DNA of 64,000 nt from contig JAFKFK010000022.1 of the NCBI GenBank assembly GCA_017307275.1, forward strand, positions 62,001 to 126,000, written 5' to 3'. Positions 26,516 through 34,960 of the stretch are shown in pieces. The notes below the pieces were generated by a model. It searched no databases, had not been told where the DNA came from, and saw only the letters and a program-made list of their open reading frames with translations. The position numbers were made by a program, and so were the translations under genes. Every line of letters begins with the position of its first letter. The first letter of the stretch is position 1. The stretch comes from Alphaproteobacteria bacterium (GTDB taxonomy: Bacteria; Pseudomonadota; Alphaproteobacteria; Reyranellales; Reyranellaceae).

Positions 26516-26749
26516 TTAGGCGATGATGTAGGGCAGGAGCGCCAGGAAGCGGGCGCGCTTGATCGCCTGGGCGAGTTCGCGCTGCTTCTTGGACGAGACC
26601 GCCGAGATGCGGCTCGGAACGATCTTGCCGCGTTCGGAGACGAAGCGCTGAAGAAGGCGCACGTCCTTGTAGTCGATCTTCGGCGCGTTGGCGCCCGAGA
26701 ACGGGCAGCTCTTGCGGCGGCGGGTGAAGGGGCGGCGTTGCGCGCTCAT
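26516..26749 (-). CDS. rpsR: Ribosomal protein bS18
   Basis: A 77-residue basic protein containing [34 protein letters not shown] and [11 protein letters not shown], the full bS18 pattern. It binds bS6 on the 30S platform. The start overlaps the rpsF stop by 4 bp (ATGA), so the partners are translated together. It is 15 bp ahead of the rplI start. Confidence 0.97.
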   Translation of the reverse strand: MSAQRRPFTRRRKSCPFSGANAPKIDYKDVRLLQRFVSERGKIVPSRISAVSSKKQRELAQAIKRARFLALLPYIIA

Positions 26750-27198
26750 TCTTCTTCTCCTTGGCTGGCGACGGGTGCTGCGCCGCCTTCTTCACCGAAG
26801 CGCGGACGCTCGCGGCGCGGCGGACGGTCGCCCCAGCGATCGCCACGATCGCCGCCCGGACGGTCCGACTTCTCGGCGCTGCGCTGCATGACGGCCGAGG
26901 GGCCTTCCTCGAGTTCGTCGACGCGAACCGTGATGAAGCGGATGATGTCTTCGTTGATCGACATCGTACGCTCCAGCTCCTTCACCGCCGCCGACGGGGC
27001 GTCGATGTTGAGCAGGGTGTAGTGGCCCTTGCGGTTCTTCTTGATGCGGTAGGTCAGCGAGCGCAGGCCCCAGTACTCCTTCTTGGAGACGGTGCCGCCC
27101 AGGCCGGTGACCAGTTCGGCGAACTGGGTGGTCAGTGCCTCCACCTGCGTCGTCGGGACATCCTGACGCGCAATGAAGACGTTCTCGTAGAGTGCCAT
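26746..27198 (-). CDS. rpsF: Ribosomal protein bS6
   Basis: A 150-residue protein beginning [20 protein letters not shown], then [20 protein letters not shown] and [15 protein letters not shown], the bS6 core. The last about 45 residues form a charged Arg/Asp/Gly-rich tail ([20 protein letters not shown]), replacing the short acidic tail of E. coli bS6. SD AAGGAG lies about 10 nt before ATG 27198. First gene of the operon, with its promoter at 27342-27369. Confidence 0.96.
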   Translation of the reverse strand: MALYENVFIARQDVPTTQVEALTTQFAELVTGLGGTVSKKEYWGLRSLTYRIKKNRKGHYTLLNIDAPSAAVKELERTMSINEDIIRFITVRVDELEEGPSAVMQRSAEKSDRPGGDRGDRWGDRPPRRERPRFGEEGGAAPVASQGEEE

Positions 27199-27335
27199 GT
27201 CGTTTTGGCTCCTTATGGCTGTTAGCGACCCGGAGTTCAGTGAACCGGCCGGATCTAGCCGGCTCCCTGCATTTGCCCCGAAAGGGCGGATGCTTGAGCC
27301 GGCAAGGAGATCGGGGCCGATTTAGGCCCCGAAGA
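27199..27335 (-). promoter_or_regulatory. Structured 5' leader of rpsF operon
   Basis: The leader between the predicted transcription start and rpsF carries two clear hairpins on the minus strand. CGGGGCC-N6-GGCCCCG is at 27312-27331 and GCCGG-N6-CCGGC is at 27248-27263, followed by GTTC-ACT-GAAC. Leaders of rpsF operons in many bacteria bind the bS6:bS18 complex for feedback control; whether this one has that motif was not established. Confidence 0.4.
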
Positions 27336-27341
27336 GCGGCG

Positions 27342-27369
27342 GTTATACAGGCCCGCGGCCCGAAATCAA
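27342..27369 (-). promoter_or_regulatory. Sigma70-type promoter for rpsF operon
   Basis: Minus-strand -35 TTGATT (27369-27364) and -10 TATAAC (27347-27342) with a 16-bp spacer. Transcription would start near 27335 and give a leader of about 137 nt. It lies back-to-back with the fabD promoter in the same spacer. Confidence 0.65.
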
Positions 27370-27385
27370 GCAATCCCGGTGCGGC

Positions 27386-27413
27386 TTGACTGCGTCTGGC
27401 GCACCGGTATGAC
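27386..27413 (+). promoter_or_regulatory. Sigma70-type promoter for fabD
   Basis: TTGACT (27386-27391), 16-bp spacer, TATGAC (27408-27413). The expected start is near 27420, about 30 nt before the fabD ATG. The -35 region is 16 bp from that of the divergent rpsF promoter. Confidence 0.6.
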
Positions 27414-27451
27414 TGCCCGCAATTCGCGTCGAACAAAGGGGGAAAACGCGT

Positions 27452-28393
27452 ATGAGTCGGGCTTTCGTCTTCCCGGGCCAGGGATCTCAGGCCGTTGGCA
27501 TGGGTGCCGACCTCGCAGGGGCCTTCGGCACCGCCCGCGACGTGTTCGGCGAAGTCGACGAGGCGCTGGGCCAGAACCTGTCGAAGTTGATGCGGGAAGG
27601 GCCCGAAAGCGACCTGACTCTGACCGAGAACGCGCAGCCCGCCTTGATGGCCGTGAGCGTCGCGGTCGTGCGGATTCTCGAAAAGGACGGCGGTAAGTCG
27701 CTACCGTCGCTGGCCGCCTACGTTGCGGGCCATTCGCTTGGCGAATACTCCGCCCTTGCGGCCGCCGGCGCGCTGCAACTCGCAGATGCTGCGCGACTTC
27801 TGAAATTGCGCGGCCAGTCCATGCAGAAGGCCGTGCCGGTTGGCGTGGGCGCCATGGCGGCCCTGCTGGGCATCGAACTCGAGCCGGCCCAGGAAGCCTG
27901 CAAGGAAGCGGCGCAGGGCCAGATCGTCGCCGTGGCCAACGACAATGGCGGCGGGCAGGTCGTCGTCAGCGGCCACAAGGAAGCCGTCGAACGAGCGATC
28001 GAAGCGGCCAAAGCCAAGGGCTGCAAGCGCGGCATGATGCTGCCGGTGAGCGCCCCCTTCCATTGCCCGCTGATGCAACCTGCCGCCGACGCGATGAAGG
28101 CGGCGCTCGAAGGCGTCGCGCTCGCTCCGCCGCGCGTGCCGCTGGTCGCCAACGTGCTGGCCGCCGAGGTCAGCGATCCCGGCGCGATCAAGCAGCGGCT
28201 AGTGGAACAGGTAACGGGCCTGGTCCGTTGGCGCGAAGGCGTGCAGTACATGAAGGCGCACGGCGTCGACGCGCTGGTCGAATGCGGCACGGGCAAGGTT
28301 CTGTCGGGCCTGGTCAAGCGTATCGACAAGGACATGACGGGTTTGGCGCTCAACACGCCGGCCGATATCGAAGCCTTTCTGAAAACCGTCTGA
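27452..28393 (+). CDS. fabD: Malonyl-CoA:ACP transacylase
   Basis: A 313-residue enzyme that loads malonyl onto ACP. It begins AFVFPGQGSQAVGMG. The catalytic Ser is in GHSLGEYSAL (about residue 95), and SAPFHCPLM holds the partner His. First gene of the fabD-fabG-acpP-fabF run, with a promoter just upstream and fabG 11 bp downstream. Confidence 0.97.
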   Translation: MSRAFVFPGQGSQAVGMGADLAGAFGTARDVFGEVDEALGQNLSKLMREGPESDLTLTENAQPALMAVSVAVVRILEKDGGKSLPSLAAYVAGHSLGEYSALAAAGALQLADAARLLKLRGQSMQKAVPVGVGAMAALLGIELEPAQEACKEAAQGQIVAVANDNGGGQVVVSGHKEAVERAIEAAKAKGCKRGMMLPVSAPFHCPLMQPAADAMKAALEGVALAPPRVPLVANVLAAEVSDPGAIKQRLVEQVTGLVRWREGVQYMKAHGVDALVECGTGKVLSGLVKRIDKDMTGLALNTPADIEAFLKTV

Positions 28394-28404
28394 GGAGTAG
28401 CGGC

Positions 28405-29142
28405 ATGTTCGATCTCAGCGGCAAGGCAGCCCTCGTCACCGGCGCATCCGGCGGCATCGGCGGCGCGATCGCCAAAGCCCTGCACAAGCAGGGTGCAATT
28501 GTCACCCTGTCCGGTACGCGCGCCGACGCGCTGGAGCAGCTCAAGGCCGCGCTAGGCGAGCGGGCGCACGTTGTTGCCGCGAAGATGGACGATGCCGCCG
28601 ACATCGACCGCTTGGCCAAAGAGGCCGAAGCGGCGATGGGCAAGCTCGACATCCTGGTGAACAACGCCGGCATCACGCGCGACAACATCTCGATGCGCAT
28701 GAAGGACGAGGAGTGGGAGAAGGTGCTGCAGGTGAACCTCACCGGCACCTTCCGTCTCACGCGGGCGGCGATGCGCGGAATGATGAAGCGCCGGTTCGGC
28801 CGCGTCATCAACATCACCTCGATCGTCGGCGTGACCGGCAACCCTGGCCAGGCGAACTATGCGGCGGCCAAGGCCGGCCTCATCGGCATGTCGAAGTCGC
28901 TGGCGCAGGAGCTGGCTTCGCGCGGGATCACGGTGAACTGCGTGGCGCCCGGTTTCATCGCCACGCCGATGACCGATGCCCTGACCGACGACCAGAAGAA
29001 GGCGATCCTCGGCCGCGTGCCGGCCGACCGCCTGGGCACGCCGGAAGAAATAGCGTCCGGTGTCGTCTATCTCGCAAGCGACGAAGCCGGCTATGTCACG
29101 GGCCAGACCCTGCACATCAACGGCGGGATGGCGATGATCTGA
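28405..29142 (+). CDS. fabG: 3-oxoacyl-ACP reductase FabG
   Basis: A 245-residue NADPH-dependent SDR for the first reduction in fatty-acid elongation. It contains TGASGGIGGAIA (cofactor), NNAGITRDN, catalytic Ser in NITSIVG and YAAAK, and ends INGGMAMI as FabG proteins do. NNAGITRDN and the chromosomal position between fabD and acpP separate it from general SDRs. SD GAGGAG precedes the ATG at 28405. Confidence 0.97.
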   Translation: MFDLSGKAALVTGASGGIGGAIAKALHKQGAIVTLSGTRADALEQLKAALGERAHVVAAKMDDAADIDRLAKEAEAAMGKLDILVNNAGITRDNISMRMKDEEWEKVLQVNLTGTFRLTRAAMRGMMKRRFGRVINITSIVGVTGNPGQANYAAAKAGLIGMSKSLAQELASRGITVNCVAPGFIATPMTDALTDDQKKAILGRVPADRLGTPEEIASGVVYLASDEAGYVTGQTLHINGGMAMI

Positions 29143-29227
29143 GGGGAGGTCTTTGGGACAACCCTTCAAGTGCCTGATTTTGTGGGCTTTTCGGTTCTAG
29201 CCAATGGCCGGGAAGCTATGTTAAGAG

Positions 29228-29266
29228 CCCGGACTTCGCCAATCCCCTTCGGCGACCGGGATTTTT
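29228..29266 (+). terminator. Hairpin with T-run between fabG and acpP
   Basis: CCCGG (29228-29232) pairs with CCGGG (29256-29260) and inner CGCC (29237-29240) with GGCG (29251-29254). A run of T follows at 29262-29266. It may end fabDG transcripts or attenuate read-through into acpP, which starts 24 bp later and is normally expressed far above its neighbours. A TATGTT -10-like element lies at 29217-29222. Confidence 0.55.
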
Positions 29267-29289
29267 GAATAGACTGGAAGGATAAGAAA

Positions 29290-29529
29290 ATGAGCGATAT
29301 TGCCGAGCGCGTTAAGAAGATCGTCGTGGAGCATCTCGGCGTCGAGGCCGCGCAGGTCAAGGAAGATGCCAAGTTCATCGACGATCTCGGCGCGGACAGC
29401 CTCGATACGGTCGAGCTGGTGATGGCGTTCGAAGAAGAGTTCGGCATCGAGATCCCCGACGACGCGGCGGAGAAGATCCAGACCGTCGGCGACGCGATCG
29501 GTTTCATCAAAGGCAACGCGAAGTCCTGA
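29290..29529 (+). CDS. acpP: Acyl carrier protein
   Basis: A 79-residue acidic protein. Phosphopantetheine is attached to Ser37 in [13 protein letters not shown]. The rest matches AcpP closely: [12 protein letters not shown] at the start and [22 protein letters not shown] after the Ser. It carries the growing acyl chain in type II fatty-acid synthesis. The upstream spacer of 147 bp with a hairpin suggests separate control. Confidence 0.97.
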   Translation: MSDIAERVKKIVVEHLGVEAAQVKEDAKFIDDLGADSLDTVELVMAFEEEFGIEIPDDAAEKIQTVGDAIGFIKGNAKS

Positions 29530-29563
29530 TCTTCGCCGGTTCCTGCAACTAGGAAGGCCGAAG

Positions 29564-30820
29564 ATGAGGCGAGTCGTCGTAACTGGCATGGGTATGGTGA
29601 CGCCGTTGGGTGACGGCGTCGATACGAACTGGCGTCGCCTCATGGCGGCGGAGTCCGGCATTCGGGCCATCCAGGCCTTCGACACCTCCGATCTCGCGAC
29701 CAAGATCGCGGGCGAGGTGCCGCTGGGCGACAAGGCGAACGGGCATTTCAATGCCGACGCCTATATCGCGCCCAAGGACCAGCGAAAGCTCGACAAGTTC
29801 ATCATCTTCGGTATCGCGGCTGCCGAGCAGGCCGTCGAGGATTCCGGTTGGAAACCGCAGGACGAAGAGGGGATGACCCGGACCGGCGTCATGATCGGCG
29901 CGGGTATCGGCGGCCTGCAGACGATCTACGAGACGTCATTGGTGTTGAAGGAACGTGGACCGCGGCGTGTCAGCCCGTTCTTCATTCCGTCGGCACTGAT
30001 CAACCTCGTCTCGGGGCAGGTCTCGATCAAGTACGGCTTCAAGGGGCCGAACCATTCCGTGGTCACGGCCTGCGCCACCGGAGCTCACGCTCTGGGTGAT
30101 GCGGCGCGGCTGATCCAGCTCGAAGACGCCGACGTCATGGTCGCCGGTGGCGCCGAAGCCGCGATCTGCCGTATCGGCATCGCGGGTTTCAATGCCTGCA
30201 AGGCGCTGTCGACCGACTTCAACGACACACCGACCCAGGCCTCGCGCCCGTGGGACAAGCGGCGCGACGGCTTCGTCATGGGCGAGGGCGCGGGCTGCGT
30301 GGTGCTCGAAGAGTATGAGCACGCCAAGAAGCGTGGCGCGAAGATCTACGCCGAAATCGTCGGTTACGGTCTCTCCGGCGACGCCTATCACATCACCGCG
30401 CCGTCCGAGGATGGCGATGGTGCGATGCGTGCCATGAAGGCGGCGCTCAAGCGTGCCAAGCTCGGCACCGACCAGATCGACTATGTCAACGCACATGGCA
30501 CCTCGACGATGGCCGATGTCATCGAACTTGGTGCCGTGAAGAGGGCGTTCGGCCAGGACGCCTACAAGCTCTCCATGTCGTCGACCAAGTCGGCGACGGG
30601 ACATCTGCTGGGTGCTGCTGGTGCGATCGAGGCGATCTACGCGATCAAGTCGCTCAACGAGCAAGCCGTTCCGCCGACCCTCAACCTCGACGAGCCCGAC
30701 GAAGGTTGCGACATCGACCTGGTGCCCAAGCAGGCCAAGCAGCGCAAGGTTCGTTATGCGCTCAGTAATTCGTTTGGATTTGGCGGCACCAACGCCTCCT
30801 TGATCGTCGGCGCCGTTTGA
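29564..30820 (+). CDS. fabF: 3-oxoacyl-ACP synthase II (FabF)
   Basis: A 418-residue condensing enzyme beginning RRVVVTGMGMVTPLG. Catalytic Cys170 is in VTACATGAHA, with the His residues in NAHGTSTMAD and ATGHLLGAAG. It ends in SFGFGGTNASLI. It elongates acyl-ACP with malonyl-ACP and sets the unsaturated/saturated balance at low temperature in E. coli. 34 bp after acpP and 16 bp before mltG. Confidence 0.97.
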   Translation: MRRVVVTGMGMVTPLGDGVDTNWRRLMAAESGIRAIQAFDTSDLATKIAGEVPLGDKANGHFNADAYIAPKDQRKLDKFIIFGIAAAEQAVEDSGWKPQDEEGMTRTGVMIGAGIGGLQTIYETSLVLKERGPRRVSPFFIPSALINLVSGQVSIKYGFKGPNHSVVTACATGAHALGDAARLIQLEDADVMVAGGAEAAICRIGIAGFNACKALSTDFNDTPTQASRPWDKRRDGFVMGEGAGCVVLEEYEHAKKRGAKIYAEIVGYGLSGDAYHITAPSEDGDGAMRAMKAALKRAKLGTDQIDYVNAHGTSTMADVIELGAVKRAFGQDAYKLSMSSTKSATGHLLGAAGAIEAIYAIKSLNEQAVPPTLNLDEPDEGCDIDLVPKQAKQRKVRYALSNSFGFGGTNASLIVGAV

Positions 30821-30825
30821 CCACC

Positions 30826-30846
30826 GGGAGCTGAGTTTGCTCAGCT
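30826..30846 (+). promoter_or_regulatory. Hairpin enclosing the mltG ribosome-binding site and start codon
   Basis: AGCTGAG (30829-30835) pairs perfectly with CTCAGCT (30840-30846) around the 4-nt loop TTTG. The mltG start codon TTG is at 30837-30839, inside the loop, and the SD GGGAG (30826-30830) runs into the 5' arm. In the mRNA this could hide the SD and slow initiation. Confidence 0.5.
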
Positions 30847-31904
30847 ATTTTCGTTGGGTCCTCTTCTTCGTTGCGCTGCTCGTCACTGTGATGGGCGGTG
30901 CGCTTTATCTTGGCCACACGATCCTGACCGCCGAGGGGCCGCTCGAGAAGACGAAGAACGTCGTGATTCCGCGCGGCGCGGGGCCGACCACCATGTCGAA
31001 GCTGCTGCAGGAAGAGGGGGTCATCGCCCATCCGCGGTTGTTCCGTGTGGCGCTGATGATCGATCCGTCGCCCAAACCGATCAAGGCGGGCGAATACGAA
31101 GTGCCGGCTCATACTTCCATGCAGACGCTGGTCGAGCTGCTGCAGTCGGGCAAGGTCGTGCAGCGCCGCCTCACTGTGCCCGAAGGCATGACGACTGCCG
31201 AGGTGATCGACCTTGTGCGCAAGACCGAGGCGCTGGCGGGCGAGATCACTCTCGACTTGAAGGAAGGCGACCTCCTGCCGGAGACCTACTTCTATTCGCG
31301 TGACGATACGCGCGACGGTCTCCTGATGCGCATGAAGGAGGCGATGGACAAGACGCTCGATGAGGCATGGCGCAAGCGCGCCGCCGGATTGCCGCTGGCG
31401 AACAAGCGCGACGCGCTGATCCTGGCCTCGATGATCGAGAAGGAGACGGCGGTACCGGCCGAGCGCACCAAGGTCGCGGCTGTCTTCATCAACCGGCTGC
31501 GCCGTCGCATGAAGCTTGAGAGCGATCCGACAACGATCTATGGCCTGACCGACGGCAAGGTGGTGTTCAATCGCGAGCTGACGCGCGCCGATCTGACCTC
31601 CAACACGCCTTACAATACCTATGTGATCGCCGGCCTGCCGCGCGGACCGATCTGCAACCCAGGACGTGCCTCGATCGTGGCTGCGACCAATCCCCTGGCT
31701 CGCGATCGCTCGCTCTTCTTCGTGGCCGATGGCCAAGGCGGCCATGCCTTTGCGCTGACGCTTTACGAGCATCAACGCAACGTCGAGCGCTGGCGGCAAA
31801 TCCAGCGTGAGCGCGCAGAGTCTCAAGAGAAGACACAGTCGCCAGGCTCGACGCCAGTGACACCGGCCCCCGCAACGCCGGCGCCCGCGCCGCGCCGACA
31901 GTAG
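30837..31904 (+). CDS. mltG: Endolytic murein transglycosylase MltG
   Basis: A 355-residue YceG-family protein with one N-terminal membrane helix (WVLFFVALLVTVMGGALYLG). A LysM-like part follows (VVIPRGAGPTTMSKLLQEEG), then the catalytic domain with Glu201 in ASMIEKET and ESDPTTIYGL. The end is a Pro/Ala/Thr-rich tail. MltG cuts nascent glycan strands and sets their length. TTG start at 30837 with GGGAG upstream. fabF-mltG adjacency is conserved in proteobacteria. Confidence 0.94.
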   Translation: MLSYFRWVLFFVALLVTVMGGALYLGHTILTAEGPLEKTKNVVIPRGAGPTTMSKLLQEEGVIAHPRLFRVALMIDPSPKPIKAGEYEVPAHTSMQTLVELLQSGKVVQRRLTVPEGMTTAEVIDLVRKTEALAGEITLDLKEGDLLPETYFYSRDDTRDGLLMRMKEAMDKTLDEAWRKRAAGLPLANKRDALILASMIEKETAVPAERTKVAAVFINRLRRRMKLESDPTTIYGLTDGKVVFNRELTRADLTSNTPYNTYVIAGLPRGPICNPGRASIVAATNPLARDRSLFFVADGQGGHAFALTLYEHQRNVERWRQIQRERAESQEKTQSPGSTPVTPAPATPAPAPRRQ

Positions 31905-31906
31905 GG

Positions 31907-32617
31907 ATGCCAGCCGTTCTCCTGGCGCTGGTCGTTCTTGCAGTGATGGCGCTGGGCCTTGCCTGGCTTCTACGGGCAAAGCCATCGGCCCTGGCGCGAG
32001 TGCTGCGCATTGTTCTGGTCGTGCTGGGCGGCATCGGCGTCGGCGCGATGCTGATTTTTGGACTGCGTTTCCTGCCCGGCCTGCTGCCCGAACTCCTGGG
32101 CCTCGCGGGCATCGTCATCACGGCATTGATCGCGCGCGCGGCGCGCCACAGACCGTCGGGTGGCTTCAGTTCGCCGGGGCATGGCCAACGCACGGAAGTG
32201 CGGACGGCCTTTCTGCAAGCCTGGATCGACCATGGCAGCGGCGATGTCGGCGGTACGATCCTGACGGGTCGTTTCGCCGGGCGTACGCTGGATGCGCTGT
32301 CGGATGCAGAGCTTATTGAGCTGCGCGGGGAATGCGCCGCAGATGCCGATTCTCTCAGGGTGCTCGAATCTTATCTCGATCGCCGTTTGGGGTCCGACTG
32401 GCGCAATGCGCAGCAACAACAGCCGCCGCGTGGCCCGCGCACCGACATGACCCATGACGAGGCATTGGCTGTGCTGGGACTTTCGGAAGGGGCGACAGCC
32501 GACGAGATCCGGGCGGCACACCGTCGCCTGATCCAGCGCATGCATCCCGACGTTGGCGGCACGGCCGATCTTGCGGCCCGGATCAACCGGGCCAAGGACG
32601 TGCTGCTCGGTGGATGA
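31907..32617 (+). CDS. Membrane protein with C-terminal J domain
   Basis: A 236-residue protein. Two or three N-terminal membrane helices (LLALVVLAVMALGLAWLL; IVLVVLGGIGVGAMLIFGL; LLGLAGIVITALIARAA) are followed by a soluble middle (TAFLQAWIDHGSGDVGGTIL). A J domain fills the last about 55 residues, with the HPD motif in RMHPDVGG. The J domain would recruit DnaK to the membrane; the client is unknown. The order resembles DjlA- or TIM14-like proteins without being either. It starts 2 bp after mltG. Confidence 0.88.
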   Translation: MPAVLLALVVLAVMALGLAWLLRAKPSALARVLRIVLVVLGGIGVGAMLIFGLRFLPGLLPELLGLAGIVITALIARAARHRPSGGFSSPGHGQRTEVRTAFLQAWIDHGSGDVGGTILTGRFAGRTLDALSDAELIELRGECAADADSLRVLESYLDRRLGSDWRNAQQQQPPRGPRTDMTHDEALAVLGLSEGATADEIRAAHRRLIQRMHPDVGGTADLAARINRAKDVLLGG

Positions 32618-32733
32618 CCTTGCCAGCGGCGGCCGCGAATGGCATCTAGCCCGGCCCTTGGATTGTCACCCGGCAATCCTATCAAAGCCTTGATTTGCCA
32701 ATATAATCCACCCGTTCAACGAGGTTGGTGAGC

Positions 32734-33609
32734 ATGGTTCAGCGTGTCCGTAAAGCCGTTCTGCCTGTCGCGGGTCTGGGAACCCGATTCCTGCCGGCGA
32801 CCAAGGCCATGCCCAAGGAAATGCTGACCGTGGTCGACCGTCCGCTGATCCAGTACGCGGTCGAGGAATGCCTGCAGGCCGGGATCGAGGAGTTCGTCTT
32901 CGTCTCGGGCCGCAACAAGGGCGCGCTGGAGGATCACTTCGACCACGCCTACGAACTCGAGATGACCCTCGAGCAGCGCAAGAAGGCGTCGGAGCTGAAG
33001 CAGACGCAGGCGGCCACCATCAAGCCCGGCAATGCGATCTTCACGCGCCAGCAGAAGCCGCTGGGTCTGGGCCACGCCGTCTGGTGTGCCCGTCACTGGA
33101 TCGGACGCGAGCCTTTCGCGGTGCTGCTACCCGACGAACTGACACTCGATACGCCGAGCTGCATCGGCCAGCTCGCCATGGCGCATGAGAAGACCGGCGG
33201 CAGCGTCGTCGCGGTGATGGACGTGCCACGTGAGCAGACCAAGAGCTATGGCATCGCGGCGGTGAAGGGCGAGAAGGACGGCCTCGCCGAGATCACGGGC
33301 ATGGTCGAGAAGCCGAAGCCCGAGGAAGCGCCGTCGACCCTGGCGCTGATCGGCCGCTACGTGCTTTTGCCGGAAGTGTTCGATCACCTCGACAGGCACG
33401 AGACCGGCGCCGGCGGCGAGATCCAGCTCACCGACGCCATGGCCAGGATGATCGGCAATACGCCGTTCCATGCGCTGCGCTATGCCGGTCGGCGCTACGA
33501 TTGCGGCAGCCGTCTCGGCTTTCTCGAGGCCAATGTGGCGATCTCGCTCGACCGGCAGGACACAAAGGCCGAAAGTCGCGCTCTCATCGAACGGCTGATG
33601 AAGGGCTGA
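32734..33609 (+). CDS. galU: UTP-glucose-1-phosphate uridylyltransferase
   Basis: A 291-residue nucleotidyltransferase: AGLGTRFLPATKAMPKEML (UTP-binding loop), then VEKPKPEEAPSTLALIGRYVL and GEIQLTDAM. It makes UDP-glucose for glycans. ATG 32734 with GAGG at 32721-32724. A TATAAT hexamer at 32702-32707 is a good -10, but no clear -35 is in place. First gene of a galU-ugd-pgm set for sugar nucleotides. Confidence 0.96.
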   Translation: MVQRVRKAVLPVAGLGTRFLPATKAMPKEMLTVVDRPLIQYAVEECLQAGIEEFVFVSGRNKGALEDHFDHAYELEMTLEQRKKASELKQTQAATIKPGNAIFTRQQKPLGLGHAVWCARHWIGREPFAVLLPDELTLDTPSCIGQLAMAHEKTGGSVVAVMDVPREQTKSYGIAAVKGEKDGLAEITGMVEKPKPEEAPSTLALIGRYVLLPEVFDHLDRHETGAGGEIQLTDAMARMIGNTPFHALRYAGRRYDCGSRLGFLEANVAISLDRQDTKAESRALIERLMKG

Positions 33610-33613
33610 CACC

Positions 33614-34930
33614 ATGCGCATCGCGATGATCGGTTCGGGCTATGTCGGACTGGTGTCCGGTGCCTGCTTTGCCCAGTTCGGCCACGACGTTATCTGCGTC
33701 GACAAGGAAGCCGCGAAAATAGAGCGGCTGCGCAAGGGCGAGATCCCAATCTACGAGCCCGGCCTCGACAAGCTGGTCGCCGACAATGCGCGTGCAGGGC
33801 GGCTCTCTTTCAGTACGAGCCTGCACGATGCCGTCGGCGGCGCAGATGCCGTCTTCATCGCTGTCGGCACGCCGACCCGGCGCGGCGATGGCCATGCCGA
33901 TCTGAGTTACGTCTATGCCGCCGCGGCCGAGATCGCCGGGGCTCTCCAGCACTATACGGTGGTCGTGACCAAATCGACCGTGCCTGTTGGCACCGGACGT
34001 GAGGTTGCCCGCATCATCCGCGAGTCCCGGCCCACCGCCGAATTCGACGTGGCCTCCAATCCGGAGTTCCTGCGCGAAGGCGCGGCGATCGAGGACTTCA
34101 TGAAGCCCGACCGCGTCGTCATCGGAGTCGAGAGCGCACGGGCACGCGAGGTGATGTCGGGGATCTACCGGCCGCTGAATCTGATCCAGACGCCGATGGT
34201 GTTCACCAACATCGAGACGGCCGAGGTTACGAAGTACGCAGGCAATGCCTTCCTGGCGACCAAGATCACTTTCATCAACGAGATCGCCGATCTGTGCGAG
34301 AGGGTCGGGGCCGACGTTCACGACGTCGCGCGCGGTATCGGTCTCGACGGCCGTATCGGCCGGAAGTTCCTGCATCCCGGTCCGGGCTTCGGTGGCTCGT
34401 GCTTCCCGAAGGATACGCTGGCACTCGCCTACACGGCACGCGAGGTCAATGCACCGCAGACGATCGTCGAGCAGGTGATCGCCGTGAACGATGCGCGCAA
34501 GAAGCGGATGGCCGACAAGGTCATCGCCTTCTGCGGCGGCTCGGTGAAAGGGCTGCGGGTGGGCGTGCTCGGCCTCACCTTCAAGCCGGATACCGACGAC
34601 ATGCGCGATGCGCCGTCGCTCGACATCGTGCCGGCCCTGCAGAAGGCCGGTGCGACGGTCGTGGCCTTCGATCCTGAAGGCATGACCGAAGCAGGGCGTC
34701 TGCTGAAGGGGATCGAGTTCGCCAAGACAGCCTACGAGGCCGCCAGTGGCGCCGACGTGCTGGTGCTGATCACCGAGTGGCACGAATTCCGCGGCCTCGA
34801 CCCGCGCCGCCTCAAGGAGTTGATGCGCCAGCCACGCATCGTCGACCTGCGCAACGCGTTCAATCCCGAAGAGATGCGCGGCCTGGGCTTCGCTTATGAA
34901 GGCGTCGGCCGGCCCGCTCCCCGCAACTAG
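33614..34930 (+). CDS. ugd: UDP-glucose 6-dehydrogenase
   Basis: A 438-residue enzyme that oxidises UDP-glucose to UDP-glucuronate. N-terminal NAD fold MIGSGYVGLVSGACFAQFG, substrate region EFLREGAAIEDF, catalytic Cys in GGSCFPKDT (about residue 263), and C-terminal UDP domain LTFKPDTDDMRDAPS. It follows galU by 4 bp and supplies precursors for capsule or exopolysaccharide; no glycosyltransferase genes are in view. Confidence 0.96.
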   Translation: MRIAMIGSGYVGLVSGACFAQFGHDVICVDKEAAKIERLRKGEIPIYEPGLDKLVADNARAGRLSFSTSLHDAVGGADAVFIAVGTPTRRGDGHADLSYVYAAAAEIAGALQHYTVVVTKSTVPVGTGREVARIIRESRPTAEFDVASNPEFLREGAAIEDFMKPDRVVIGVESARAREVMSGIYRPLNLIQTPMVFTNIETAEVTKYAGNAFLATKITFINEIADLCERVGADVHDVARGIGLDGRIGRKFLHPGPGFGGSCFPKDTLALAYTAREVNAPQTIVEQVIAVNDARKKRMADKVIAFCGGSVKGLRVGVLGLTFKPDTDDMRDAPSLDIVPALQKAGATVVAFDPEGMTEAGRLLKGIEFAKTAYEAASGADVLVLITEWHEFRGLDPRRLKELMRQPRIVDLRNAFNPEEMRGLGFAYEGVGRPAPRN

Positions 34931-34960
34931 ATATCAACGCACAACCCCGGAGTTTCTTGC

